Assembly: GCA_051201585.1 (NCBI GenBank)
Contig: CP179198.1
Span: forward strand, 868,001 to 932,000
Origin: UBA868 sp016776875
GTDB lineage: Bacteria; Pseudomonadota; Gammaproteobacteria; Arenicellales; UBA868
Direction: 5' to 3'
Length of the DNA stretch: 64,000 bases
A model generated the notes under the pieces. The model was not told the DNA's origin and did no database searches. It saw only the letters and a program-made list of their open reading frames with translations. The position numbers and the translations under genes are program-made. Each line of letters opens with the position of its first letter. Position 1 is the first letter of the stretch. Shown here one piece after another: positions 1 to 7,543 of this stretch.

Positions 1-53
1 TCGGTTGAGATCGGCATTGGAAAAACTACTTTGGATTGAAGGTCGTTAATAGT

Positions 54-899
54 ATGTATCGAAATAATCTATCCGGTGCTGAATTCTGGACGTCGCCTCA
101 TAAAGCCATCACACTTCTCGGAATGTCTGGATCCGGGAAAACAACGCTCGCATCCAGGCTACCGCAGCGCACTTGGTTTCATTATTCTGGTGATTATCGA
201 ATCGGTACCCGTTATCTTGGTGAAGCCATCCTCGACAACGCAAAACGGGAGGCAATGAAGTCTCCACTGCTCGCCGAATTGTTGCGCTCTGACTCTATCT
301 ATTTATGCAACAACATTACGGTCAGCAATTTGAAACCGCTATCTGGTTTCTTGGGTATGGTAGGAGACCCGGCGTTGGGCGGTTTGGGTATTGACGAATT
401 TAAGCGTCGGCAAGCGCTCCATCGTGATGCCGAGGTGCGTGCGATGCTGGATGTTCATGAATTTATTGATAAATCTTTAGAGATTTACGGTTATCCCCAT
501 TTCATTAATGATGCGGGAGGCAGTCTTTGCGAGCTCGATGAGCCTGGTGTTTTAGAGCAACTTGCTGAAGATACGTTGATTGTTTATTTGAAACCGTCTG
601 ATGAGATGCTCGAAAAAATTATCGAGCGGTCGATGGAGGAACCTAAGCCGATGTATTACCGGAGCGAATTCCTTGATCATGCGCTTCCCGAGTATTTAGA
701 GGAGTTCAGTTTGTCCCACCCTGATGAGATTGTTCCGAGTGATTTGTTTCGCTGGATTTTCCCTCGATTGGTTAACCATCGACTTCCCCGATATGAGCGA
801 ATTGCGGAAGAGTTCGGCGTGGTGTTACCGGCAGATCGTATTGACGAGATTCATGGGGAGACCGAACTTATTGAATTAATCTGTGAGGCATTGGGATAG
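54..899 (+). CDS. P-loop ATPase/kinase-like protein of unknown function
   Basis: Cytosolic protein of about 281 residues with a clear Walker A motif (GMSGSGKTT) close to the N terminus, as in small nucleotide or shikimate kinases; I cannot assign a substrate. The frame can also open at a TTG at 36, but the ATG at 54 has a GAAGG ribosome-binding site 11 bases upstream and is preferred. The stop lies two bases before the start of the homoserine O-succinyltransferase gene, so the two are almost certainly co-transcribed. That suggests a role in methionine or sulfur amino-acid metabolism, but this is inference from position only. No transmembrane segment or signal peptide is visible. Confidence 0.8.
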   Translation: MYRNNLSGAEFWTSPHKAITLLGMSGSGKTTLASRLPQRTWFHYSGDYRIGTRYLGEAILDNAKREAMKSPLLAELLRSDSIYLCNNITVSNLKPLSGFLGMVGDPALGGLGIDEFKRRQALHRDAEVRAMLDVHEFIDKSLEIYGYPHFINDAGGSLCELDEPGVLEQLAEDTLIVYLKPSDEMLEKIIERSMEEPKPMYYRSEFLDHALPEYLEEFSLSHPDEIVPSDLFRWIFPRLVNHRLPRYERIAEEFGVVLPADRIDEIHGETELIELICEALG

Positions 900-901
900 A
901 G

Positions 902-1963
902 ATGCCGATCGTTGCTAACACGGGTTTGCCGAGTTTTGAGCGATTCCGTCTCGAAGGGGGTGATGTACTCTCGCGGGATCGTGCGGTCTCACAAGATATT
1001 CGAGAGTTACATATTGGGTTGATGAATAATATGCCTGACGCCGCGATGGAGGCGACAGAGCGTCAATTTCTCAGGTTAATCGGTGGCTGCAACCGGATCG
1101 CACAGTTTTATGTTTATCCTTTCTCACCGCCTCAAATTAAAAGAGGGGCTGATGCCACACGACATATTGAAAAGTATTATTATGATTTTGATCAGTTAAA
1201 GTCGGATGGATTAGATGCGCTGATTGTGAGTGGTGCAAATCCTGTCTGCTCCGAACTTCCCGACGAGTCGTTTTGGGGTCCCATGGTAGAGACGCTGGAT
1301 TGGGCAATCGATCATGTTACATCAACGCTATGTGCATGCCTGGCGACACACGCGGCGTTTCTCCACCTACACGAAGTATCTCGACGACCCTTATCTGAAA
1401 AGCGTTGGGGCGTATTTCCTCATCGCGTCGTAGCTGATCATCCCTTGGTTCGAAATATTAATAGCCGTTTCGACGTGCCGCACTCTAGATGGAATGACAT
1501 CAGTGCGACCGAGATGCGAGAGGCCGGACAACAGGTGTTGGTCCAAAGTGAAGAGGCGGGTGTGCACTTAGCAACAAGTGCAGATGGTCTTCGGCTGATA
1601 TTCTTTCAGGGCCATCCTGAGTACGATAACTTTTCGCTGCTAAAGGAGTACAAGCGAGAAGTGAATCGCTTCTTGGCTGGTGACGTCCATCAATACCCGC
1701 CATTCCCGACGCACTATTTCATGCCTGAAATGATACCGCTGCTAGATGAATATCGCGGCGATGCTGAGGAAGCCCGCCGCCTGGGAATCGACTGTCGGGA
1801 GTTCCCTGAATCAGATATTGTGGTTGATAATACCTGGGGTGATACCGGCAAAATCGTATTTAACAACTGGTTGGGGACTATTTATCAACTGACGAACCCC
1901 GACCGGCGGAAGCCGTTTATGGACGGAATTGACCCCACAAATCCGCTTGCCCGTATTTTCTGA
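902..1963 (+). CDS. metA: Homoserine O-succinyltransferase (MetA family)
   Basis: Activates the hydroxyl of L-homoserine with an acyl-CoA, the committing step of methionine synthesis. The 353-residue protein has the MetA/HTS glutamine-amidotransferase-like fold. The nucleophile is probably Cys146 in STLCACLATHAA (aligned with STLFVC of E. coli MetA), with His238 and Glu240 in FQGHPEYD completing the triad. It is longer than E. coli MetA (309 residues). Whether it uses succinyl- or acetyl-CoA cannot be decided by eye, because MetA members with acetyltransferase activity exist. It lies directly behind the P-loop ATPase gene and 200 bases before a SAM-responsive leader and a homocysteine methyltransferase, so this is a methionine locus. 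Confidence 0.88.
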   Translation: MPIVANTGLPSFERFRLEGGDVLSRDRAVSQDIRELHIGLMNNMPDAAMEATERQFLRLIGGCNRIAQFYVYPFSPPQIKRGADATRHIEKYYYDFDQLKSDGLDALIVSGANPVCSELPDESFWGPMVETLDWAIDHVTSTLCACLATHAAFLHLHEVSRRPLSEKRWGVFPHRVVADHPLVRNINSRFDVPHSRWNDISATEMREAGQQVLVQSEEAGVHLATSADGLRLIFFQGHPEYDNFSLLKEYKREVNRFLAGDVHQYPPFPTHYFMPEMIPLLDEYRGDAEEARRLGIDCREFPESDIVVDNTWGDTGKIVFNNWLGTIYQLTNPDRRKPFMDGIDPTNPLARIF

Positions 1964-2004
1964 CTGCCTCGCCCACCCTCTGTGTGGGAATTAGCCCACG
2001 ATCT

Positions 2005-2013
2005 TGCTATACT
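2005..2013 (+). promoter_or_regulatory. Putative extended -10 promoter for the riboswitch transcript
   Basis: TGC-TATACT is an extended -10 (TG at 2005-2006, TATACT 2008-2013) ending 7 bases before the first base of the SAM-II aptamer, so transcription would begin at or next to the aptamer. No convincing -35 is seen, which is normal for extended -10 promoters. An imperfect inverted repeat (GTGGG at about 1985-1989, CCCAC at about 1995-1999) lies just upstream. Confidence 0.45.
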
Positions 2014-2020
2014 TTTAAAA

Positions 2021-2079
2021 AGCGCCGATTTGATCATCAGCTTGCGGGCGCTATATAAGTTTGCTAAAGCGAGTGGTGA
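2021..2079 (+). ncRNA. SAM-II (SAM-alpha type) riboswitch aptamer
   Basis: Stem P1 is AGCGC (2021-2025) with GCGCT (2048-2052). The loop begins GATTTGA and contains CTTGC, and the 3' part carries GCTAAA (2063-2068), which are the conserved SAM-II elements. A pseudoknot helix TCATCA (2034-2039) with TGGTGA (2074-2079) can form, with one G-U pair. The element precedes a homocysteine S-methyltransferase gene, a methionine-pathway target in keeping with SAM sensing. It was recognised by comparison with remembered SAM-II sequences from alphaproteobacteria and marine metagenomes; no covariance search was run. Confidence 0.82.
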
Positions 2080-2087
2080 CTATGGAG

Positions 2088-2122
2088 CCCGCTTTAGCGA
2101 AAGCTGACGCGGGTTTTGTTTT
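2088..2122 (+). terminator. Intrinsic terminator of the SAM-II switch
   Basis: CCCGC (2088-2092) pairs with GCGGG (2109-2113), and the stem continues inward to AGC/GCT closed by a GAAA tetraloop. It is followed by TTTTGTTTT (2114-2122). The 5' arm overlaps CGCTTTAGC (2090-2098), an exact complement of GCTAAAGCG (2063-2071) in the aptamer. Aptamer folding with SAM would free the terminator, and without SAM the 9-bp alternative helix would act as antiterminator. This predicts transcriptional OFF control of the downstream methyltransferase. Confidence 0.8.
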
Positions 2123-2170
2123 GCACAGGCATTTCAATGACCCATCTATCTGAGCAAAAAGGAGATGAAA

Positions 2171-3214
2171 ATGTCACCGAATCGATGGGAAAAAATCTTG
2201 GCCGAGCGGGATTGGCTGCTTGCGGATGGCGCGACTGGCACTAATTATTTTGCGATGGGATTACAGTCGGGTGATTCACCCGAGCTTTGGAATGTAGATC
2301 ATCCTGAGCGGGTGGCATCTTTGCATCGTCAGTTTATTGAGTCGGGTGCTGATATTATTTTGACCAATAGCTTTGGAGGATCTGCGTACCGGCTTAAGCT
2401 TCATCAGGCTGAAAGTAGGGTCTCAGAGCTCAATTCAGCGGCGGCTCAGATTGCGCGTGGGGTTGCAGATGTTTCGGATCGTCAAGTCATTGTTGCGGGA
2501 TCGATTGGACCAACAGGTGAAATTCTCGAACCGGTCGGATCGTTGAGCATCTCTGACGCCGCTGCGGCGTTCGAAGAGCAAGCGGCCGCTTTGGTCGAGG
2601 GAGGTGTAGATCTCATTTGGCTTGAGACCATGTCGTCGAAAGAAGAGCTTCAGGCGGCAGGGGTCGGTGCTGCGAAAGCCGGTGTTCCTATTGTGGCGAC
2701 GATGACATTTGACACCAACGGAAGCACGATGATGGGCGTGCCGCCTGCTCAACTAGTCGATATTTATCACCAAACCGTGCCGCGGTTAGCTGCGTATGGC
2801 GCGAATTGTGGCGTCGGTGCCGCAGATCTCGTCGGAACGATCGCGGCGATGCGCCGACACGCGAGCGCTGACGATATTTTGGTGGCAAAAGGAAACTGTG
2901 GGATTCCCCAATTTGTAGACGGTGAAATCAAATACACGGGCACCCCGGAGTTGATGGGCCAATACGCATGTCTTGCTCGAGATATCGGTGCGCGAATTAT
3001 TGGCGGGTGTTGCGGGACAACGCCAATTCATTTGGCCGCGATGCGGGACGCATTAGTCACACATCAAGCCAGAACGCCGCCCGAGATCGACACCATTGTC
3101 GATATACTGGGACCGGTGACCGCTGGAACGAGAACTGCTTGCGGATTTACCGACAGCCTCCCTGAAACAGATCGCAACACCCGTCGAAGTCGTAACAGTC
3201 GCCGACGGAAATGA
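2171..3214 (+). CDS. Homocysteine S-methyltransferase (MmuM/BHMT family)
   Basis: Transfers a methyl group to homocysteine to make methionine, probably from betaine, S-methylmethionine or another simple donor. The fold is the Zn-dependent homocysteine-binding barrel. The zinc ligands are visible as GANCG and the paired cysteines of GGCCGTTP, and an N-terminal DGATGT motif is typical. At about 347 residues it is a stand-alone domain, not MetH. A second ATG at 2165 is in frame, but the AGGAG at 2160-2164 abuts it, so the ATG at 2171 is the better start. Expression is probably switched off at high SAM by the upstream riboswitch. The methyl donor is not determined. Confidence 0.85.
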   Translation: MSPNRWEKILAERDWLLADGATGTNYFAMGLQSGDSPELWNVDHPERVASLHRQFIESGADIILTNSFGGSAYRLKLHQAESRVSELNSAAAQIARGVADVSDRQVIVAGSIGPTGEILEPVGSLSISDAAAAFEEQAAALVEGGVDLIWLETMSSKEELQAAGVGAAKAGVPIVATMTFDTNGSTMMGVPPAQLVDIYHQTVPRLAAYGANCGVGAADLVGTIAAMRRHASADDILVAKGNCGIPQFVDGEIKYTGTPELMGQYACLARDIGARIIGGCCGTTPIHLAAMRDALVTHQARTPPEIDTIVDILGPVTAGTRTACGFTDSLPETDRNTRRSRNSRRRK

Positions 3215-3248
3215 TCTGGCAAACTGGAAAAAATGATATGCTGACGGC

Positions 3249-4182
3249 ATGAGACATGCTTTTGTTATGGATCCGCTTGAGGGGGTCAAGCCGCACAAGG
3301 ATACAACCTACCTGTTAATGCTGGCTGCGCGCGAGCGGGGCCATGATGTTTTTTATATTGATCCGAGTACGCTACATCTTCGGCATGATGAAGCATGGGC
3401 ATCAGTCACAAATGTTGACGTTTGTGATGACCATGATTGTCCATTCGCATCGTTATCGACGGAAATTGTCTCGCTCGCGACTATGGATGTTGTTTGGATT
3501 CGTACAGATCCACCGTTTGACAGAGGTTATTTCTATGTGACGTTGCTGCTCGATTACTTGCCGGATCGTGTCCAGATTATTAATCGACCCGCTACAGTTC
3601 GCGACTGGAATGAAAAACTCGCGGCACTCAGATATCCACGTTTTACGCCCCATACGTTGGTGTCTCGGCGGGTGGTGGATATTCAGGCGTTTTTCTCAGC
3701 GCATGAGCGGATTACGATTAAGCCCGTTGATGGCCATGGCGGAAAGGGTATTATTTTTCTGGACCATAATATGTCTGCGGAAGATCAACAGAGTGGCATT
3801 GAGCGAGCAACACGAGGCGGCCGGCATTGGGTGGTGGTGCAGGACTATTTACCGGCAGCTCGGGATGGCGACAAGCGTATTCTTTTGTTGGATGGCCAAC
3901 CGCTTGGCGCAATTTTGCGAGTTCATGCCGAAGATGTGGAAGCTTAATAATCTTGATCAGGGTGGTCGCGCGATAAATGCGGAGCTCGATGACAAAGATC
4001 AGGAGATTTGTGATGCAATCAGCGAGGATCTTGTCGCGCATGGCGTCCGATTCGCGGGTATCGATGTGATTGGCGGGATGTTAATTGAAGTGAATATCAC
4101 GAGTCCGACGGGTTTACGGGAGATGAGTGATTTCGACGGCATCAGGTATCACCACAAAATAATCGAAAGATTAGAGCGCTAA
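3249..4182 (+). CDS. gshB: Glutathione synthetase, frameshifted
   Basis: ATP-grasp enzyme joining gamma-glutamylcysteine and glycine to make glutathione. The first frame (3249-3947) carries the N-terminal domain and ATP-grasp core (IKPVDGHGGKG, the Lys-containing ATP loop). The protein continues in another frame from about 3946 with NLDQGGRA, AGIDVIGG and EVNITSPTGLRE, the conserved C-terminal GshB motifs. Removing one T of the TT at 3944-3945 restores a single reading frame of about 310 residues, the usual GshB length. The break is more likely a consensus indel than a true pseudogene, because both halves are fully conserved. Confidence 0.85.
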
Positions 4183-4186
4183 AGAA

Positions 4187-5966
4187 TTAATTCCCTATAG
4201 CAAGACCTTCGCGACGAGGGTCAGCACCCCCAATCAGTCGACCGTCAGGCAAAATCTGGATGACGTGCAGCCCGCTGTTCATTTCCTTGATGTTGATATC
4301 ATGGCCGGTTGAAATCAGCGCGTTTTGCGTCGCTTGGGGAGTTTGAGGCTCAAGCTTCTGTCTTACCATTGCGATTGCAAAAATGGGGCGTTGAGACGGC
4401 TTCTTGGGGTCGCATGCCCCACTCAAGGATGTTCACGATGGTTTTTGCAACATAGCAAATGATTCGGCTGCCACCGGGTGAGCCGGCGACCAAAACCGGC
4501 CTGCCGCTTGAATTAAATATGATCGTGGGGGCCATTGAACTGCGGGGGCGTTTCGAACCTTCAACGCGGTTGGCAATGGGTCTGTTCCCAATGCTTTTGC
4601 GGAAAGAAAAATCGGTCATTTCATTATTTAGCAAAAACCCTTGCGTCATGATTGTACTGCCGAACCCGGATTCGATCGTTGTGGTTAAGGAGACAATATT
4701 TCCGTGCTGATCGACAATACTTAAATGGCTCGTGCCCACAGACTCAGGATGATAAAAGGTCGCTTGACTCAGATCTGCACCCGGCGGATTACCCGCTTGG
4801 GCTTTATCCATGGCTGTTTTGGCCTCGACAAGGCCGGCGCGTTTCTTTAAATATCCAGGATTAATCAAACCCTTGATCGGAACGGAGACAAAATCGCTAT
4901 CCGCCATAAATCGGGCGCGATCCGCAAAAGCGAGGCGCGACGCCTCGAGAACGATATGAATGCCGTCGGGAGTGGGCCCCATCGTCTGAAGATTGAAATG
5001 TTCGCTGATGCCCAGAATCTGCCCGACAGTCAGTCCGCCTGAACTGGGTGGACCCATTCCGCAAATTGAGAAGTCTTTGAAAGGCGCGCAGACGGCTGGA
5101 CGTGAAATTGTCTGATAGGCGCGAAGGTCATCTTCAGTCATGAGCGACGGCAGTTCAGAGGTATTACCTAAGGATTCGAGAATTCCTTTGCCGATCGGCC
5201 CATCGTAGAAAACACCCGGACCTTCGTTTGCGATTAACGATAATGTTTCGGCAAATGCGGGGTTCTTGAGGATGTAGCCGGCAGGCAAAGGCTCTGCGGC
5301 AGGTGTGAAGAAGTATTCCGCGGTTTTGGGAAATGTTTTTAGGTATTTTGAGGCGCCCGCTATCGATCGAGATAGTCTGGGTGAAACCGGAAATCCTTCG
5401 CGCGCAAGGTTGATAGCAGGTTGAAAAAGCCTTTCCCAATCATGATCTCCGAATTGCTGGTGAGCCGTGTGCAAAAGGTCAAGCGTACCCGGAACGCCAA
5501 CGGCGCGGCCACCAATTCGAGCTTGCCGCCATTTTAGGAGATCGCCGGAGGGCTTTCGAAAATAGTCTTCGTCAGCAAGCGCAGGCGCTGTCTCACGCCC
5601 GTCAAACGTTTGCAGGAGCTGGGTGTTGGCATCCCAATAAACAAGAAAAGCGCCACCGCCAATTCCCGAGGATTGAGGCTCGACGAGATTGAGAACCAGT
5701 TGTGCCGCAACCATAGCATCGATCGCATTTCCACCGTTTGCGAGTACGTCGACGGCGACCTGAGTAGCGATGGGATTTGCTGTGACCGCCATGTATTGAT
5801 TCGCAGCCACCTCTGCTTTGCCTTGCCATCCGGTGGCCGGTTCAGGCGCTGCGATGGTTGTGTTTCCAATCGCTTTCACGGGGAGGATAAGTGCGAGCAG
5901 TGTCACACTAAATATTTTGACGATCAGCGTGAGCGAATGATTGTTTTTTTGAGATAACCCTATCAT
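4187..5966 (-). CDS. ggt: Gamma-glutamyltransferase precursor, frameshifted
   Basis: Periplasmic Ntn-hydrolase that removes the gamma-glutamyl group from glutathione; the precursor cleaves itself into two subunits. An N-terminal signal peptide (hydrophobic stretch about residues 12-30) is visible. The self-processing nucleophile is the Thr of GTSHLS, and GGSRII and PSSGGLTVGQ are conserved. The frame breaks at the A5 run 4379-4383 (HFCNRN.. to stop); deleting one base rejoins it to the C-terminal part ending GLHVIQILPDGRLIGGADPR, where Ggt proteins normally end. Its neighbour on the other strand is gshB, so synthesis and salvage of glutathione are adjacent. A second paralogue lies at 23713-25278. 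Confidence 0.87.
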
Positions 5967-5973
5967 GCGATAT

Positions 5974-6426
5974 TCAATTTTTCATGTTGGAGTCTGGACA
6001 CCAGATTAAATGCGTCCCCGAGAGTTTGTCGTGCCATGATTGTTTTTTTCTATCAACGGCCGCCCAAATAAAACCCAGCCCAAAACTGGCCACCGATAAA
6101 CACGCACTCAGATATCGTGCGAGCGCTTTCTGCCAGCTGAGAGGTTGACCATTCTGACAAATAATTCGCAGTCTCCAGGCCTTCATTCCAACCGTCTGTC
6201 CTCCGGTTACCCAAAATCCGCCAAGATACAAAAAGATGACGCCGAGGAGGTATGCGGGTTTGATAAAAGCTGCCCACCGCATATCTGATGTAAAAGAGTC
6301 AAGCAGGGGCAGGGGTAGTCCCGCGATGAGTAAAATTCCCAGCACTACGATCAGATCATAAAAAATTGCCCCGAGGCGTCGACCAAATCCGGCGGCAGGG
6401 TAGTCGGCCAAGTTGACTTCATTCAC
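5974..6426 (-). CDS. RDD family inner-membrane protein
   Basis: Protein of 150 residues with three to four hydrophobic segments. It has the RDD-family pattern near the N terminus (AGFGRRLGAIFYDLIVV) and a later GGQTVGMKAWRLRI block. RDD proteins are small membrane proteins of mostly unknown role; some are implicated in Na+ or solute transport. It is 7 bases upstream of the gamma-glutamyltransferase start and on the same strand, so the two are probably one transcript. No substrate can be suggested. Confidence 0.82.
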   Translation of the reverse strand: MNEVNLADYPAAGFGRRLGAIFYDLIVVLGILLIAGLPLPLLDSFTSDMRWAAFIKPAYLLGVIFLYLGGFWVTGGQTVGMKAWRLRIICQNGQPLSWQKALARYLSACLSVASFGLGFIWAAVDRKKQSWHDKLSGTHLIWCPDSNMKN

Positions 6427-6539
6427 TTATCGTTATCTCATAAGACGTTCGAATCATGATCGGCAAGGTGCGAACGTGATTCTATTGTTTTCAACAGGTT
6501 ATCCACAGTTTTGTCCAAAACATAACGGTGGATGATAAA

Positions 6540-6837
6540 TGGCGTCCCCGGCAAGATTCGAACTTGCGACCTATCGCTTCGTACCCCTACGGCTTTCGCC
6601 GCCAGATTATCTGTTTGGGGTCTGGACTTTCCCTTCACCAGTAGGCGCGCTCGCCCTTAGGTGCTACCCGTCAAGTCTCTACACCTTCCCAATCATCTGG
6701 GCTTGGCTCGGTATTGCCACCATCTTCCATGCTGAGGGTTCACCGAATTTGAGCAGATTCACGCAGACCGTTTCCACTGTCTGGTGCCCAGGTATGTTTA
6801 GGAGGCGATTGCTCTATCCTGGCTCAGCTACGGGGAC
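6540..6837 (-). tRNA. tRNA-Arg(CCU) interrupted by a group I intron
   Basis: The 5' exon is 6837-6800 and the 3' exon 6579-6540, including encoded CCA. Acceptor arms GTCCCCG and CGGGGAC pair fully, with discriminator G. The T arm is GCAAG-TTCGAAT-CTTGC. Joining the exons gives the anticodon arm ATCGC-CTCCTAA-GCGAT with anticodon CCU. The 220-nt insert falls between U36 and A37. The mature tRNA would be 78 nt with CCA. A D-stem mismatch is seen (GCTG against GAGC). tRNA-Arg(CCU) is a known host of bacterial group I introns. Confidence 0.88.
6580..6799 (-). other. Group I intron (IC3-like), ORF-less
   Basis: The intron begins after U36 of the tRNA and ends in G, as group I introns require. Core elements resemble the Azoarcus tRNA-Ile intron: a CAAATTCGG..GAACC block (6751-6731), GAGACT-TGACGG (around 6678-6667) and AAAGTCCAGA (6630-6621), in which GACT and AGTC can form P7. 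A GGG near the 5' end (about 6789-6787) can act as the internal guide for CCU of the 5' exon, with the required U-G pair at the splice site. It is too short for a homing endonuclease. The call rests on motif memory, not a covariance model. Confidence 0.85.
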
Positions 6838-6843
6838 GACGTT

Positions 6844-6855
6844 GACAGTATACCA
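6844..6855 (-). promoter_or_regulatory. Putative extended -10 promoter of tRNA-Arg(CCU)
   Basis: Reading leftward on the minus strand, TTGGTATACT has TATACT at 6852-6847 with TGG just before it, ten bases ahead of the tRNA 5' end at 6837. No good -35 was found. It sits between the stop of the 2OG-Fe(II) oxygenase gene (6876) and the tRNA. Confidence 0.4.
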
Positions 6856-6875
6856 ATCCGGCGCAAGTGAGGTGG

Positions 6876-7508
6876 TTATTGTGCCGGTAAATATTGTTCG
6901 TGTTGCCGCAACACAACGTTAAAAGAAACCGAAATTCGTTCGTTTTCAGAAAGATTCGGATGGACGGCGTGGTGCAAAAAGGCGGGCCACAGCAGAATCT
7001 CGCCAGCCTTGGGTTGTATCCGGTACTCGGGGTCGACTTGCCCGTCTTTACTGATCGCGTTCATATTCGCCTGTGGCCGGGGATCAAAAAAAGATATTGC
7101 GCCAGGTGTCCGATCAGCACGACCGGGGAGATCGAGGGGATTCTCCGGAACTGTTACATAGTAGGTTCCAGAAAGCCAGGCGTGCGGATGGTTGTGCAGG
7201 TTGTGATAGTCACCAAAGCGATTAATGTTTGGCCATCCCTGCAGGTGCCAATCAAGCGCATAGTCAATTTCACTATTTTTGACATAACGAATTACGGCAT
7301 GGTGGATACAGTCTCTTAGCCAGCTGATCGCAGGATGCTCGGAGGAAAGTAGATTTTCATCCCGATAGGCTGTTGTCATGCTCTCGCGCTCGCCATCAAG
7401 ACGCAGAAGTTCCTGCCTCAGCATCTCGTTAATCCGAGGATCCAAAGGTATCTGATCCCGCATAAACACCGTGGGCCAGAGCAGGAGAAAATTTTTATTA
7501 TTCGGCAT
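6876..7508 (-). CDS. Putative 2OG-Fe(II) oxygenase (TIGR02466/PF13759 type)
   Basis: Protein of 210 residues with the pattern of a small group of predicted 2-oxoglutarate/Fe(II) oxygenases. It has an H-containing run at residues 103-109 (HNLHNHPH) followed by WLSGTYYV, then ILLWPAFLHHAVHP (about 171-184) and RISVSFNV near the end. His107, His109 and His180 or His183 are candidate metal ligands. The frame is open much further upstream, but that part overlaps the ABC gene and is non-coding in character; the ATG at 7508 opens the conserved region. It follows the ABC/cNMP gene by 35 bases, so the two probably share a transcript. Substrate unknown. Confidence 0.75.
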   Translation of the reverse strand: MPNNKNFLLLWPTVFMRDQIPLDPRINEMLRQELLRLDGERESMTTAYRDENLLSSEHPAISWLRDCIHHAVIRYVKNSEIDYALDWHLQGWPNINRFGDYHNLHNHPHAWLSGTYYVTVPENPLDLPGRADRTPGAISFFDPRPQANMNAISKDGQVDPEYRIQPKAGEILLWPAFLHHAVHPNLSENERISVSFNVVLRQHEQYLPAQ

Positions 7509-7543
7509 CTTTGAGCGCACTTTATTCGCTAGCATACACATAG

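Noticed and set aside
1500..1703. Minus-strand open frame inside metA
   Set aside because: Shadow of the MetA gene; no start context and low-complexity translation.
2435..3031. Several minus-strand frames inside the homocysteine methyltransferase
   Set aside because: Antisense frames of a high-confidence gene, with Arg/Ser-rich random translation.
6539..6922. 127-codon plus-strand frame
   Set aside because: It lies across the tRNA-Arg exons and the group I intron on the other strand; translation is not protein-like.
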